DNA of 64,000 nucleotides from Paenibacillus sp. FSL W8-0426 (GCF_037969725.1 NZ_CP150203.1:450001-514000), one strand, 5' to 3'; shown: positions 42,978 to 52,594, numbered from the stretch's first letter. Translations and numbers: made by a program. The notes: generated by a model not told the origin, from the letters alone.

Positions 42978-43867
42978 AGATGAAAGCTAAAACGGTAGAC
43001 AAAGTGGCCACAGCCGTTATTGTGGCATTGGCGCTATTTATCGTCGTTCTGCTGCTCGGACTGCTCGCCTTCATTCTGGTGCGCGGAATCGGCCAAATCG
43101 ATTGGCATTTCCTGACGAGCGCGCCTCAGCTGCTGAAGGGCGGCGGCGGGATTGGCCCGCAATTGTTCAACTCGGTATTTTTGCTTGTTTTGACATTGAT
43201 TATCACCATTCCGCTCGGTTGGGGCGGGGGTATTTATATGGCGGAATATGCCAAACCGGGTCGAATCACCAACTTCATTCGACTCGTTGTGGAAGTATTG
43301 TCTTCTTTTCCGTCGATCGTGATCGGTTTGTTCGGTCTCTTGCTGATCGTTAACACGTTCGGCCTGGGCTTTTCCCTGATTTCGGGAGCCATGGCACTGG
43401 CCATCTTTAACCTGCCGCTGATGGTGCGGACGACGGAACAAGCTTTCCGGGCCGTGCCGAAGGAACAAAAAGAAGCCGGGCTTGCGCTGGGTCTGTCCAA
43501 ATGGAAGATCATCACGTCCATTTTGCTGCCTGTGGCATTGCCGAGTTTGATTACGGGTACAATTCTGGCTTCGGGCCGAATTTTCGGCGAAGCGGCAGCG
43601 CTGATGTTTACGGCAGGCATGAGCAGCCCGCCCCTGGACTTCACGGACTGGAATCCTGCGAGTCCAAGATCGCCGCTCAATCCATTCCGTCCGGCTGAAA
43701 CGCTCGCCGTGCACATCTGGAAAGTTAACAGTGAAGGCATCGCGCCGGATTCCAAGGAAGTGGCGGCAGGAGCATCGGCCGTGCTTGTCCTTCTCGTACT
43801 GGCGTTCAATCTGAGTGCTCGTTGGATCGGCCGGGTCGTTTACCGCCGCATGACAGCTTCGAAATAA
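42974..43867 (+). CDS. pstA: Phosphate ABC transporter permease PstA
   Basis: A 297-residue six-helix permease. The cytoplasmic loop KEQKEAGLALGLSKWKIITSIL and GRIFGEAAALMFTAG are typical of PstA. The ATGA overlap with pstC indicates coupled translation. A Pro/Arg-rich loop (ASPRSPLNPFRPAETL) sits before the last helix. Confidence 0.94.
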   Translation: MKMKAKTVDKVATAVIVALALFIVVLLLGLLAFILVRGIGQIDWHFLTSAPQLLKGGGGIGPQLFNSVFLLVLTLIITIPLGWGGGIYMAEYAKPGRITNFIRLVVEVLSSFPSIVIGLFGLLLIVNTFGLGFSLISGAMALAIFNLPLMVRTTEQAFRAVPKEQKEAGLALGLSKWKIITSILLPVALPSLITGTILASGRIFGEAAALMFTAGMSSPPLDFTDWNPASPRSPLNPFRPAETLAVHIWKVNSEGIAPDSKEVAAGASAVLVLLVLAFNLSARWIGRVVYRRMTASK

Positions 43868-43879
43868 GGAGGAACCGAC

Positions 43880-44635
43880 ATGGCCATACCTTTTGGTACG
43901 GAACAGTTAAGCATATATTACGGGCATTTTCAGGCGGTCAAACAGATCAGCCTGGCATTTCCCGAATCGAGCGTAACGGCGCTCATCGGACCTTCCGGCT
44001 GCGGCAAATCGACGTTCTTGCGGTCTTTGAACCGAATGAACGACGAAATTGCCGGCTCCCGTACGGAAGGGCATATCTGGATGGATGGGAAAGACCTGAA
44101 CGAACCGGGAACAGACGTGATCAAGCTCCGCCAGAAAATCGGCATGGTATGGCAGAAGCCCAATCCTTTCCATAAATCCATCTATAACAACATCGCGTTT
44201 GGGCCGCGTTACCGCGGCATGAAAAAGAAGAAGGATCTGGATGAGGTTGTAGAGAAAAGCCTTCGCCGCGCGGCGCTGTGGGATGAGGTCAAAGATCGCC
44301 TGAACGATTCGGCACTGGCTCTTTCCGGCGGACAGCAGCAGCGTCTGTGCATTGCACGCGCATTGTCCGTGGACCCGCAAATTTTGCTGCTCGACGAGCC
44401 GGCCTCCGCGCTGGATCCGGTGTCCACCGGCAAAGTGGAGGAGTTGATTTCGGAGCTGAAGAAAGATCTGCGCATCGTCATCGTTACCCACAACATGCAG
44501 CAGGCAGCCCGGATTTCGGATTTTACGGCATACTTCTACCTGGGCAGCCTGGTTGAGCACGGAGATACGGAGCATATTTTCACGAATCCGGACAACCGCT
44601 TGACGCAAGAATACATCATGGGTCGTTTCGGTTAA
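43880..44635 (+). CDS. pstB: Phosphate ABC transporter ATPase PstB
   Basis: A 251-residue ATPase. Walker [10 protein letters not shown], signature [10 protein letters not shown], Walker [18 protein letters not shown] and the H-loop [11 protein letters not shown] are all present. The typical PstB segment [11 protein letters not shown] is also seen. No phoU follows it; the operon ends with the terminator at 44685. Confidence 0.95.
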   Translation: MAIPFGTEQLSIYYGHFQAVKQISLAFPESSVTALIGPSGCGKSTFLRSLNRMNDEIAGSRTEGHIWMDGKDLNEPGTDVIKLRQKIGMVWQKPNPFHKSIYNNIAFGPRYRGMKKKKDLDEVVEKSLRRAALWDEVKDRLNDSALALSGGQQQRLCIARALSVDPQILLLDEPASALDPVSTGKVEELISELKKDLRIVIVTHNMQQAARISDFTAYFYLGSLVEHGDTEHIFTNPDNRLTQEYIMGRFG

Positions 44636-44684
44636 TCGAAGCACACTCGCATGGAATGCAATTTAGTTCAATAAAAAGAAATGG

Positions 44685-44728
44685 AAGCATAACTCCCGAA
44701 CGATGAGTTTCGGAGTTATGCTTTTTTT
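44685..44728 (+). terminator. Terminator of the pst operon
   Basis: A long stem (44685-44700 with 44709-44723) with one unpaired base, followed by a run of T. Confidence 0.9.
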
Positions 44729-44828
44729 GTGGTAGCGTTTGCCACGACAAAAACAGTCATGCTACGATAATCAGGGCCAAGGCGCTGTCCTTGGAGAGCG
44801 AATTATAACGATAACATGCGTCAACCAC

Positions 44829-44865
44829 AAAAGAGGGGGCGTCCTGACATCAGGGGGCTCTTTTT
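44829..44865 (+). terminator. Additional intrinsic terminator
   Basis: Arms AAAGAG (44829-44834) and CTCTTT with an inner TCCTGA/TCAGG helix, followed by TTTTT. It lies between the pst terminator and the next regulator gene, with only about 100 bases in between. Confidence 0.7.
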
Positions 44866-44974
44866 GCGTACCCTTTGCTCTTATATTCAAGAACGCATTT
44901 ATGAAGAAAGTATAAACTCTGCGGAGGGATGAACGTTCTTCGCTACAATACAGTCATGGGAGGATGAAACAGCG

Positions 44975-45685
44975 ATGAGAGACCACGTGAATATTTTGCT
45001 GGTGGAGGATGATCCGGAAATTGCCCGCATTTTGACGGACCATCTTCGGCGTGAGGGATATGGGGTGACTTGGGCTTCGAGCGGCCTGGAGAGCTGGGAG
45101 GATTTCAGGGAAGGGACCTACCAATTGGTTTTGCTGGATCTGATGCTGCCGGAGATGGACGGGTTCGCGGTATGCAAAAATATCCGGCTGATCAGCGACG
45201 TTCCGCTGCTCATGATGAGTGCGCGCATCGAAGAAGAGAGCAAGGTCAGAGGTCTTGGCCTGGGCGCTGACGATTACATTACCAAGCCGTTCAGCCTGGC
45301 CGAACTTACGGCCCGCATCGAATCCCACCTTAACAGATATCGCAGATATCAGGGCATCAAGCCGGATTCGACCCATCAACAGTACAACGACGGGTTGTCG
45401 ATCGACCTGTTGAATCAACGGGTGCAGCTTCATGGGGAAGATATCGTACTGACCAATAAGGAATGGGCTTTGCTCACGCTGCTTGCCTCTCATCCGGGCC
45501 GGGCATTCACCAAGGCGGAGCTGTATGAACATGTGTGGAATCAGCCGGTTGCGGGAAGTTCGGGTACGGTCACCGTCCATGTGAAGAGCCTGCGCGCCAA
45601 GCTGGGGGATGAGCCTCATCAACCACGCTGGATCCAGACCGTATGGGGCAGCGGATACCGATTTGTAGGAGATTTGGCGGAATGA
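44975..45685 (+). CDS. OmpR-family response regulator
   Basis: A 236-residue regulator. The receiver domain has VEDD at 8-11, D54 in VLLDLMLPE, and K103 (YITKPF). The winged-helix DNA-binding domain is at about 130-235 with WIQTVWGSGYRF. It overlaps the sensor kinase gene by 4 bases (ATGA). It probably controls the genes that follow in the same block. It is not next to a phosphate regulator motif, so I do not assign it as PhoP. Confidence 0.93.
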   Translation: MRDHVNILLVEDDPEIARILTDHLRREGYGVTWASSGLESWEDFREGTYQLVLLDLMLPEMDGFAVCKNIRLISDVPLLMMSARIEEESKVRGLGLGADDYITKPFSLAELTARIESHLNRYRRYQGIKPDSTHQQYNDGLSIDLLNQRVQLHGEDIVLTNKEWALLTLLASHPGRAFTKAELYEHVWNQPVAGSSGTVTVHVKSLRAKLGDEPHQPRWIQTVWGSGYRFVGDLAE

Positions 45686-47145
45686 AGCTGAAATACTGGC
45701 TGATGATTGTTTTTCTCATCGTGATGCTGCTGCCTGTCGGTGCAGGCTGGGCGCTATTCTCCCTGTACGACTACTATAACGATCAGCGCTCCGTAGCGGA
45801 ATATGTAGAGTTGTCCGGACGGCTGGGTCCCATCGAGCAGGCATTGTCCGACCCGGGGCTGTACCGCCTGCAATCTGCTGATGCCTATGCTTCGCTCTCC
45901 GGGCTCGCCAGTGATCAAGTGAACTTTGACCTCTATCTGCCGTCAGGGATCAGGGTGTATACATCCGGTGGGGATCCCTGGTCTGCCGGGGCTTATACCG
46001 TCAGGGGTTCGGAACTATATCGCGATCTGTACGACATGCAGATTCGTCATCGCACGTTTACGCTGAAAAAGCCGGTATGGGAAAAGGGTGAACTGGTTGG
46101 CATTTACGAGATCGTCATGCTTCGCGGAGAGTGGCTTGAAGGCATCTCGGTCCGGACGACATGGGTCGTCGGCTCCGCTGTTATATTCTTTATCCTGTTA
46201 TATGGCACCGTGCTCTGGCTGCTATCCAGAAAGCTTTTTCGACCGATGAGACAGCTGATGGACAGAATGCATGCTTTTGCGCGGGGAGAGGTTCCCATGG
46301 ATGACGCACCGGTACGTCGCGATGAAATGGGCACGCTGCTCAAGCAATTTGATGCAATGCAGGAAAAAGTGAGGCAGACGCAGGCAGAAGTGGAGAAGGA
46401 GCAAAAAGAGAAAGAGCTCATGGTCGCTTCGCTGTCTCACGATCTGAAGACACCGTTAATGTCCATCAGTGCCTATGCGGAGGCGATTCGTATGGATACG
46501 CAATTGGAACCGCCCGAGAGACGGGAGTACTGGGACGTGCTGTTCGGAAATGTGGAGCGGATGAAACGGATGATTGGCGAACTCGAAATGTATACGGCGC
46601 TGGGTTCCGGTGAATTGGAGATGGCCATGGTCGAGGTGGAAGGAGAAGAGTTCTTCGATATGCTGCTTGGTAGTTATGGAGGACTTGCCGAGCGTGAACA
46701 GATTGACGTAAAAACGGTCGTCCGCACAGATCACCTCTACCGGCTTCATCCCGAACAACTGATGCGCCTGACAGACAATTTGATGAACAATGCACTGCGT
46801 CACACAAGAGCGAACGGGGCAATAGGTCTGGGCGTCATTGCTTCAGATCAGCCGCTTCCGGAATGGATCATTCCTACGCTGGATTTGGAGCTGGATAAGT
46901 TCAGGACGGGATCAACCTTGATCCTGGTGCAAAATGAAGGGCCTGCTATTCCTGAAGAACAGCTGGATCGTATTTTCGAACCCTATGTTCAACATCAGAA
47001 TCAGGAAGGGAAGGCGTATGCAGGAAGCTCAGGTCTGGGATTAAGCATAGCCAAACGGATTGCCATCAGGCACGGAGGTGAAATGCGCATGTGGTCGGCT
47101 GAAGGTTACGGTACGATCGCTGCATGCCGATTGCCTGAGATGTAA
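45682..47145 (+). CDS. Sensor histidine kinase partner
   Basis: A 487-residue kinase with TM1 at about 5-27, an extracellular region of about 130 residues, TM2 at about 165-185, HAMP, the HisKA histidine in SLSHDLKTPLMS, and an ATPase domain with NNALRH and GSSGLGLSI. It overlaps the regulator by 4 bases and is followed, after 35 bases, by a lipoprotein gene. Stimulus unknown, but the extracytoplasmic loop and neighbours point to the cell envelope. Confidence 0.92.
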   Translation: MKLKYWLMIVFLIVMLLPVGAGWALFSLYDYYNDQRSVAEYVELSGRLGPIEQALSDPGLYRLQSADAYASLSGLASDQVNFDLYLPSGIRVYTSGGDPWSAGAYTVRGSELYRDLYDMQIRHRTFTLKKPVWEKGELVGIYEIVMLRGEWLEGISVRTTWVVGSAVIFFILLYGTVLWLLSRKLFRPMRQLMDRMHAFARGEVPMDDAPVRRDEMGTLLKQFDAMQEKVRQTQAEVEKEQKEKELMVASLSHDLKTPLMSISAYAEAIRMDTQLEPPERREYWDVLFGNVERMKRMIGELEMYTALGSGELEMAMVEVEGEEFFDMLLGSYGGLAEREQIDVKTVVRTDHLYRLHPEQLMRLTDNLMNNALRHTRANGAIGLGVIASDQPLPEWIIPTLDLELDKFRTGSTLILVQNEGPAIPEEQLDRIFEPYVQHQNQEGKAYAGSSGLGLSIAKRIAIRHGGEMRMWSAEGYGTIAACRLPEM

Positions 47146-47180
47146 TGCGCATTTGAATAAAATGAGAGAGGGCGAATGAG

Positions 47181-48272
47181 ATGATGAAAAAAGGATGGAT
47201 GATGCTCGGTACGGCTTTGCTTGCAGGTTCACTGCTCGGAGGTTGTGCAGAGAAGGAAATGCTTGGCCTGTCAGGAGATGAGATGATCGAGAAGGTGGTC
47301 GCTGCAGAAACGAAACCCGCATCATATTATGCTGAAGGTGAAATGAAAATATGGTCGGACGACAAGCTGAATCACACCATGCACATTAAGGAATGGGTCG
47401 ACGGAGAGACGGGACGTAAGCGCACGGAAACAGAGGAGAATGGCCGCGTAAGCTATGCGGTCAATAACGGAACGGAAATTACAATTTACGAAAAAGAGAC
47501 AGGCACGGCGTATTCGATGGACGTATCCGCCATGGGACAACAGCCCGAACAGACCCAGAAGCAGATGCTCGTGGATCAGCTGGAACGGTTGCGGGATTCC
47601 CATGATGTGGATATGATGGGACAGGAAAAGCTTCAAGGACAGGACGTCATTCACATTAAGCTGACGCCGAAGGAAGAAGGCACTTTATCCATTTCCTCCG
47701 AGTATTGGGTAGACCCCAAAACGTGGATGATTGTCAAAGTCATTAGCACCTATGGCGATGAAAAGTCAGAAATGGTCTATGACCCGATTCAATATGATCC
47801 CGAGTTTTCCGAGGATACGTTCGTGATTGATATCCCCAAGGAGGTTGATGTGAAGGATCTGAATGATCTAACGCAGAATTCGGAAGTGAGTTTGGAAGAA
47901 GCCGAACAAGCTTTGGGGCAACCCTTTTTGCAGGATATGAACGGGGAGTTGGAGCTGTCGCGGATTGAGATGACTTCACTCGGCGGAGAGCTCAGCAGGG
48001 ACGAAGTGACATTGTATTATGTCAACAACGACAAGGTTGAAGTGAGTATGACCGTATTCAAGGCGCCGGATGAAGATGGTGATGACACGCTGCTGCCTGA
48101 TGAGTCCGAGGTTGAGGTTCGTGACACAGAGGGTTCGTATATGAAGAGCATCCGGAACATATCCTGGACCGAGAATGGATTGCGCTACTCGATCATGGGT
48201 GAGAACGAAGAATGGACAAAGGAGAAGCTTCAAGCTTGGGCGAAGGATCTGAAGCTGCCCAATCAGCCTTAA
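47181..48272 (+). CDS. LolA/MucB-like lipoprotein
   Basis: A 363-residue lipoprotein. Lipobox LLGGC at about 18-22. The N-terminal half (about 35-225) resembles the LolA/MucB beta fold (sheet of E-rich strands, YWVDPKTWMIVKVIS), and the C-terminal part (about 235-360) resembles DUF4367. This architecture occurs in Bacillaceae proteins linked to sporulation or envelope signalling. It directly follows a sensor kinase, so it may be a sensor accessory or a target. Function is inferred from domains only. Confidence 0.75.
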   Translation: MMKKGWMMLGTALLAGSLLGGCAEKEMLGLSGDEMIEKVVAAETKPASYYAEGEMKIWSDDKLNHTMHIKEWVDGETGRKRTETEENGRVSYAVNNGTEITIYEKETGTAYSMDVSAMGQQPEQTQKQMLVDQLERLRDSHDVDMMGQEKLQGQDVIHIKLTPKEEGTLSISSEYWVDPKTWMIVKVISTYGDEKSEMVYDPIQYDPEFSEDTFVIDIPKEVDVKDLNDLTQNSEVSLEEAEQALGQPFLQDMNGELELSRIEMTSLGGELSRDEVTLYYVNNDKVEVSMTVFKAPDEDGDDTLLPDESEVEVRDTEGSYMKSIRNISWTENGLRYSIMGENEEWTKEKLQAWAKDLKLPNQP

Positions 48273-48289
48273 TTGAATTGGAGGAGAGT

Positions 48290-48796
48290 GTGAGTCACGC
48301 AATGGATTACGCAGAGCATAACAACGGAGAACGGCGGCGCCTCCACCCGAAAGCTAAACAAGCAACAGCCTTGACGGCCCTAATGGTCAATGGGCTGTTG
48401 ATTTTACTGGCCGTCGGATATCTGATCGTAGCATGGTTTAGAGATTGGGTGGAGTGGCCGGGATGGATCGGGACAGGGATTTTTATGATTTCACTAATCT
48501 GGTATACCTGGATTTTGCCCGGATTACGTTACCGGCACTTCAGTTTTCGGGTCGCTGATGATGAAGTGGAGATCCATTCTGGCTGGTTGTGGCATACGGA
48601 TACGATTGTGCCGATGACGCGTGTGCAGCAGGTGGAACTGGAAAGCGGTCCTCTGCTGCGAAAATATGGACTTGCCAAAGTCAGCATCGTTACGGCGGCA
48701 GCTACGCTCCACATTGCCGGGTTGGAACGGGCAGAGGCAGAGCAATTGAAGCGCAATATCGGTCATCTGGCGAAGGTGGAAGATCATGATGAATGA
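48290..48796 (+). CDS. YdbS-like PH-domain membrane protein
   Basis: A 168-residue protein with two TM helices at about 28-50 and 60-80 followed by one bacterial PH domain (bPH_2; RVQQVELESGPLLRKYGLAKVSI). The start is placed at GTG 48290 because GGAGG lies at 48280-48284; the reading frame is open further upstream inside the previous gene. The last 11 bases overlap the next gene. YdbS and YdbT are known to occur together, and protect against antimicrobial compounds such as amylocyclicin in Bacillus. Confidence 0.85.
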   Translation: MSHAMDYAEHNNGERRRLHPKAKQATALTALMVNGLLILLAVGYLIVAWFRDWVEWPGWIGTGIFMISLIWYTWILPGLRYRHFSFRVADDEVEIHSGWLWHTDTIVPMTRVQQVELESGPLLRKYGLAKVSIVTAAATLHIAGLERAEAEQLKRNIGHLAKVEDHDE

Positions 48797-50297
48797 ACCG
48801 AAGCGTTTACATAAGATGTATGTCCTCTTTCCTTTTTTTAGCGTAATGAAGTCCATCATTCCGATTATCGTTCTACTCATCATCAAAGGCGTGGACTGGA
48901 GCAAATTTCCGTGGTACAGCTATGCTGCGGCCGTTGTGTGCATCGCGCTTCCTTTTGTTCTGTATGGTTGGATCAAATGGCGTAAATTCAGTTATACGCT
49001 GCAGGACGATCGTATTGTGCTGCGCCAGGGCCTATTTGTCCGGGAGGAGAAATCGATCTATTTCAGCCGCATCCACTCCGTCCAGACGCAACAGCCCCTG
49101 ATTCAGCGGATGCTCCGGCTGGCACAGCTCAAGATTGAGACGCCGGGGGGCAGCGTTGAGGCGGATGGCGTGCTTCCCGCTCTGGCAATTACAGAGGCCG
49201 AGCGGATCGAGCGGTGGTTATATCAGAAGCGAAGTGAAGCGGTGAAGAGAGAGGACGCGCCTGCGGCAGCACCATGGTCCGAAGAGCATGTTCGCCGCGA
49301 AGAGGGAGAAGCTCCCGGACAGAGTGTGGAGCTTATGGAGGGGGCAGCATTCCCGGTAAAGCGAGAGGTTCTGCTGCGCCTGTCAGCCGGCAGATTGTTT
49401 GTCGGAGCGCTGACAACGATGAATCTGCCGCTTGTCGTGGTTTTCGGTGCAGGGGTCTATTCATTCGCAGATGACCTGCTTCCGGATCACTTTTACAGCA
49501 ACCTGGTTGAACAGGCCGGACGGCTGCCCGTAATTTGGTGGCTCGGACTTGTGCCCGTCATGTTTTTGCTGGCATGGATCTTGTCAGCCGTGCTGTTTAC
49601 GATCAAGTATGCCGGGTTCACCGTGGAGCAGGAAGGCGGAAACATTGCCATCGTTTCCGGTCTGCTCGACCGGAGAAAGCATGTGTTTTCTCCCCGTAAG
49701 GTACAGGCTGTGGAGGTCAAAGAGGGGCTGCTGCGACAGCCATTTGGTTATGCCGAGGTGGAGATATATGTCTTGACTTCGGAGATGGAGAAAAAAATGA
49801 TGCTGCATCCGCTGCTGCCGGTTCGCGATGTGAATGAACTGCTTGCCCGAATCGTTCCGCAATTCGAAATGCACACACCTGCCAGCCGCCCTCCGGATCG
49901 AGCCCGCTGGTTGTTCCTGCGCTGGAAACTGCTGGGTGCGGCCGTGCTGGGAACGGCGGGAACCGTATTTCTGGGCCAGGCCGGCGCGCTGCTGTTTCTC
50001 TTCGTGCCCTTATGTGCCGTTTGGGGATACGGATGCTTCAAGGATGAAGGGATGAGCATTCAAGGCAAGCAGCTGACGCTTCGTCACCGGACAATATCCC
50101 GCAGAACGGCATTAATGCGCAGGCCCCATGTCGTTACGGTGAACACCGCTGCCACGACCGGACAGCGAAGCAAGTCCTTGCTATCCGTTCGGGCCAAGCT
50201 TATGGTGAATCGAAGCGGCTTTAGAGCGGTTTTCCTGGAACATGACCAGGCTAATGCCGTGAAGGATTGGTTTCGACAGGCTTCGAACTTGATCTAG
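48786..50297 (+). CDS. YdbT-like protein with three PH domains
   Basis: A 503-residue membrane protein with pairs of TM helices separating three bPH_2 domains (near 65-145, 270-350 and 415-490). Repeats such as SRIHSVQTQQPLIQRMLRLAQLKIET and FSPRKVQAVEVKEGLLRQPFGYAEVEI are typical. The gene overlaps the YdbS-like gene by 11 bases. This pair forms a membrane complex, and by family it relates to resistance against membrane-active peptides. Confidence 0.87.
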   Translation: MMNEPKRLHKMYVLFPFFSVMKSIIPIIVLLIIKGVDWSKFPWYSYAAAVVCIALPFVLYGWIKWRKFSYTLQDDRIVLRQGLFVREEKSIYFSRIHSVQTQQPLIQRMLRLAQLKIETPGGSVEADGVLPALAITEAERIERWLYQKRSEAVKREDAPAAAPWSEEHVRREEGEAPGQSVELMEGAAFPVKREVLLRLSAGRLFVGALTTMNLPLVVVFGAGVYSFADDLLPDHFYSNLVEQAGRLPVIWWLGLVPVMFLLAWILSAVLFTIKYAGFTVEQEGGNIAIVSGLLDRRKHVFSPRKVQAVEVKEGLLRQPFGYAEVEIYVLTSEMEKKMMLHPLLPVRDVNELLARIVPQFEMHTPASRPPDRARWLFLRWKLLGAAVLGTAGTVFLGQAGALLFLFVPLCAVWGYGCFKDEGMSIQGKQLTLRHRTISRRTALMRRPHVVTVNTAATTGQRSKSLLSVRAKLMVNRSGFRAVFLEHDQANAVKDWFRQASNLI

Positions 50298-50594
50298 TTG
50301 GATAGGGAGACTGTCTAATCACTGAACAATACCATAAAAGGATGCATATAAATATATGGAGAATCTCAATGTGTATATGTACAACGTCTCCAAACATTAT
50401 TGGCCTCTCAGCCGGGATTTGCGATATCATGCACCCGTTTATCTGGCACTCGTCCGAGTATGGTAATAATACGTTAATTTTATTGACATAAAGTGTGTTG
50501 AAGTTTAATCTGTTATATGAATGACCAAGATGAGTAAGTAATATGTGTGAACAAGAACATGACTTATCGATTATGACCTATATAGCGAATGATG
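50298..50594. other. Upstream region of the glycine riboswitch
   Basis: AT-rich 300-base stretch with no coding signal. It should hold the promoter of the riboswitch transcript; a clear -10 and -35 pair was not seen with confidence. Confidence 0.6.
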
Positions 50595-50816
50595 ACGAGT
50601 GGGAGAGACCCGGACAGGCTGAATAAACATTCATGCGGCCGCTTCGGGCACCGAAGGAGCAAGCGGCGTGCACCCGGCACGAACGTTAATCTCTCAGGTA
50701 AATGTACCATCGTTGGACGCAGCTCTGGAGAGTGTGCCATGACATGGCGCCGCCCAAGGGGTAAATGATGGGGTCGAACAATCGACCAACATCATGAAAC
50801 TCTCAGGCATCGAGGA
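50595..50816 (+). promoter_or_regulatory. Tandem glycine riboswitch
   Basis: Two consecutive aptamers are visible. The first has GAGTGGGAGAGACCCGG, GCACCGAAGGAGCAAGC and AATCTCTCAGGTAAA; the second has GGACGCAGCTCTGGAGAGTG, GCCGCCCAAGGGGTAAATG and AACTCTCAGGCA. These are the conserved blocks of the cooperative glycine riboswitch. It is followed by a terminator and then the serine dehydratase genes. Confidence 0.95.
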
Positions 50817-50853
50817 CAGAGAGAGGGCTAAAGGCCCTTCTCTGTCCTTTTTT
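50814..50853 (+). terminator. Expression-platform terminator of the glycine riboswitch
   Basis: Arms of 14-15 bases (50814-50828 with 50834-50847) followed by a run of T. It overlaps the end of the second aptamer, so glycine binding can compete with it and turn transcription on. Confidence 0.88.
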
Positions 50854-50944
50854 GGTGTGTTTATAAGGAAGCATAGTGAAAATATGGATGCCTTGGATTC
50901 GGACATGATGGAGTCGGCGGGGCAGTTACATGGAGGGGTGCAGG

Positions 50945-51634
50945 ATGCGTTTCAAAGATGTGTTTTCAATTATTGGCCCGTCTATGACGGGGCCATCCAG
51001 TTCACATACGGCAGGAGCGGCAAGGCTCGGCCGAATTGCGCGCCAATGGCTCGGCTTTATGCCCGAGCGGGCGCGGTTAACGTTGTACGGCTCGTTTGCG
51101 GATACGTATCAGGGCCATGGCACCGATCTTGCGTTGATCGGCGGCCTTCTCGACTATGCAACCGACGATCCGCGCATTCCGGATGCGGAGCGATATGCGG
51201 AAGAAGCCGGAATGGATGTCGAATTCTATACGAGCGGCCTGCCTGCCCCGCATCCGAATACCGTCAAGATCGAACTGTGGCACGGCGAACGTCAATGCTC
51301 GCTGGTTGGTGCCTCCATCGGCGGCGGCAGCGTATCGGTGCACGCGCTGAACGATTTCCGCGTGCAGATCAGCGGCGAATTCCCTACATTGGTCCTGCGC
51401 CATTCCGACAAGGCCGGCGTCCTTGCCTCGGTGACGTCAACGGTCAGTTCCTCCGGCGTGAACATCGGTTACATGCAGGTAGACCGCAAAGCCCGCGACG
51501 GTGAAGCGTTGACGGCGATGGAGATGGACGGTCCGCCAAACGCGGAGATGCTGAACCGATTGCGTACCCTGGAACATATGCTGGACGTTCGGGTCATTGA
51601 TTTGAAGAGAGGGGTGGGTCACGATGCGGTTTAA
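50945..51634 (+). CDS. sdaAB: L-serine dehydratase, beta subunit
   Basis: A 229-residue subunit. The N-terminal SIIGPSMTGPSSSHTAGA is a diagnostic serine dehydratase signature. The C-terminal 70 residues (about 148-222) form an ACT domain (LVLRHSDKAGVLASVTSTVS) that may bind an amino acid. The ATG at 50945 follows GGAGGGG. It overlaps the alpha-subunit gene by 11 bases. With the alpha subunit it converts L-serine to pyruvate and ammonia, using an iron-sulfur cluster. Confidence 0.95.
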   Translation: MRFKDVFSIIGPSMTGPSSSHTAGAARLGRIARQWLGFMPERARLTLYGSFADTYQGHGTDLALIGGLLDYATDDPRIPDAERYAEEAGMDVEFYTSGLPAPHPNTVKIELWHGERQCSLVGASIGGGSVSVHALNDFRVQISGEFPTLVLRHSDKAGVLASVTSTVSSSGVNIGYMQVDRKARDGEALTAMEMDGPPNAEMLNRLRTLEHMLDVRVIDLKRGVGHDAV

Positions 51635-52556
51635 ACATTTGCACGAGCTGAGCGCCATCTGCACGGCCGAATCCAAGTCGATTGCGCAGCTTATGGTCGA
51701 GGAGCAGGTAAAGGAAACCAATGTCCCGGAAACGGACGTTGTGCGGCAAATGTCGGAATATTATCAGGTGATGAAGGAGGCTGTGCGTAAAGGACTGACG
51801 GAGGACACCACTTCGCGCAGCGGATTGACGGGCGGAGACGGCAAAAAGATGGCCGCGTACATTCGCAGCGGAGAAACCTGCTCGGGTGATGCTTCTGCGC
51901 TTGCAATGACCTATGCGCTGTGCGTATCCGAGGTGAATGCCTCCATGGGACGCATCGTGGCGACGCCGACGGCGGGTTCCTGCGGCATTATCCCCGGCGT
52001 GTTCATTAGCGCCCAGGAGCGGTTTGGCTGGAATGACGAGCATTTGGTCAATGGTTTGTTCTGTGCCGGAGCCATCGGATACGTCATTGCCAACAATTCC
52101 TTCATCTCGGGAGCCGAAGGGGGCTGCCAGGCTGAAGTGGGCTCGGCGATCGGCATGGCAGCAGGCGCAATGGTGGAGCTGCGCGGAGGCACGCCGGAGC
52201 AGGTCGTGCATGCAGTCGGTCTTGCGCTCAAAAATACGCTGGGCCTGATCTGCGATCCGGTGGCCGGGCTAGTAGAGATCCCTTGCATCGTCCGCAATGG
52301 GCTGGGTGCCGTGACTGCACTGGCTGCCGCGGATATGGCCCTGGCTGGCGTGCGCAGCGCGATTCCTTCGGACGAGGTGATCGATGTGATGCTGGAGGTG
52401 GGCAGCGCCATGCCGAGCAGGCATCGCGAGACGGCCCAGGGAGGTTTGGCGCAGACGCCGACGGGGCGGAAAATGATGGAGAAGCTGGCAAAACCGAAAG
52501 CGAAGCGTGCGCCCGAGCCTGAACTGCAAACGGGAGAAGAACAACCTTCCGAGTAG
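51624..52556 (+). CDS. sdaAA: L-serine dehydratase, alpha subunit
   Basis: A 310-residue subunit. Cysteines expected to hold the [4Fe-4S] cluster are in GSCGIIPGVF, GLICDPVAGLVEIPCIVRNG and neighbouring loops. Conserved GAEGGCQAEVGSA is present. It is the second gene of the glycine-controlled operon, whose product removes serine made from glycine. Confidence 0.95.
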   Translation: MRFKHLHELSAICTAESKSIAQLMVEEQVKETNVPETDVVRQMSEYYQVMKEAVRKGLTEDTTSRSGLTGGDGKKMAAYIRSGETCSGDASALAMTYALCVSEVNASMGRIVATPTAGSCGIIPGVFISAQERFGWNDEHLVNGLFCAGAIGYVIANNSFISGAEGGCQAEVGSAIGMAAGAMVELRGGTPEQVVHAVGLALKNTLGLICDPVAGLVEIPCIVRNGLGAVTALAAADMALAGVRSAIPSDEVIDVMLEVGSAMPSRHRETAQGGLAQTPTGRKMMEKLAKPKAKRAPEPELQTGEEQPSE

Positions 52557-52594
52557 ACGGAAATGGTGTCATTGCCATGATTTCATCGATATTT

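Noticed and set aside
44975..47145. Identification of this two-component pair as PhoP/PhoR because it follows pst
   Set aside because: Two terminators separate it from pst and its downstream genes are envelope-related; no direct evidence supports phosphate control.
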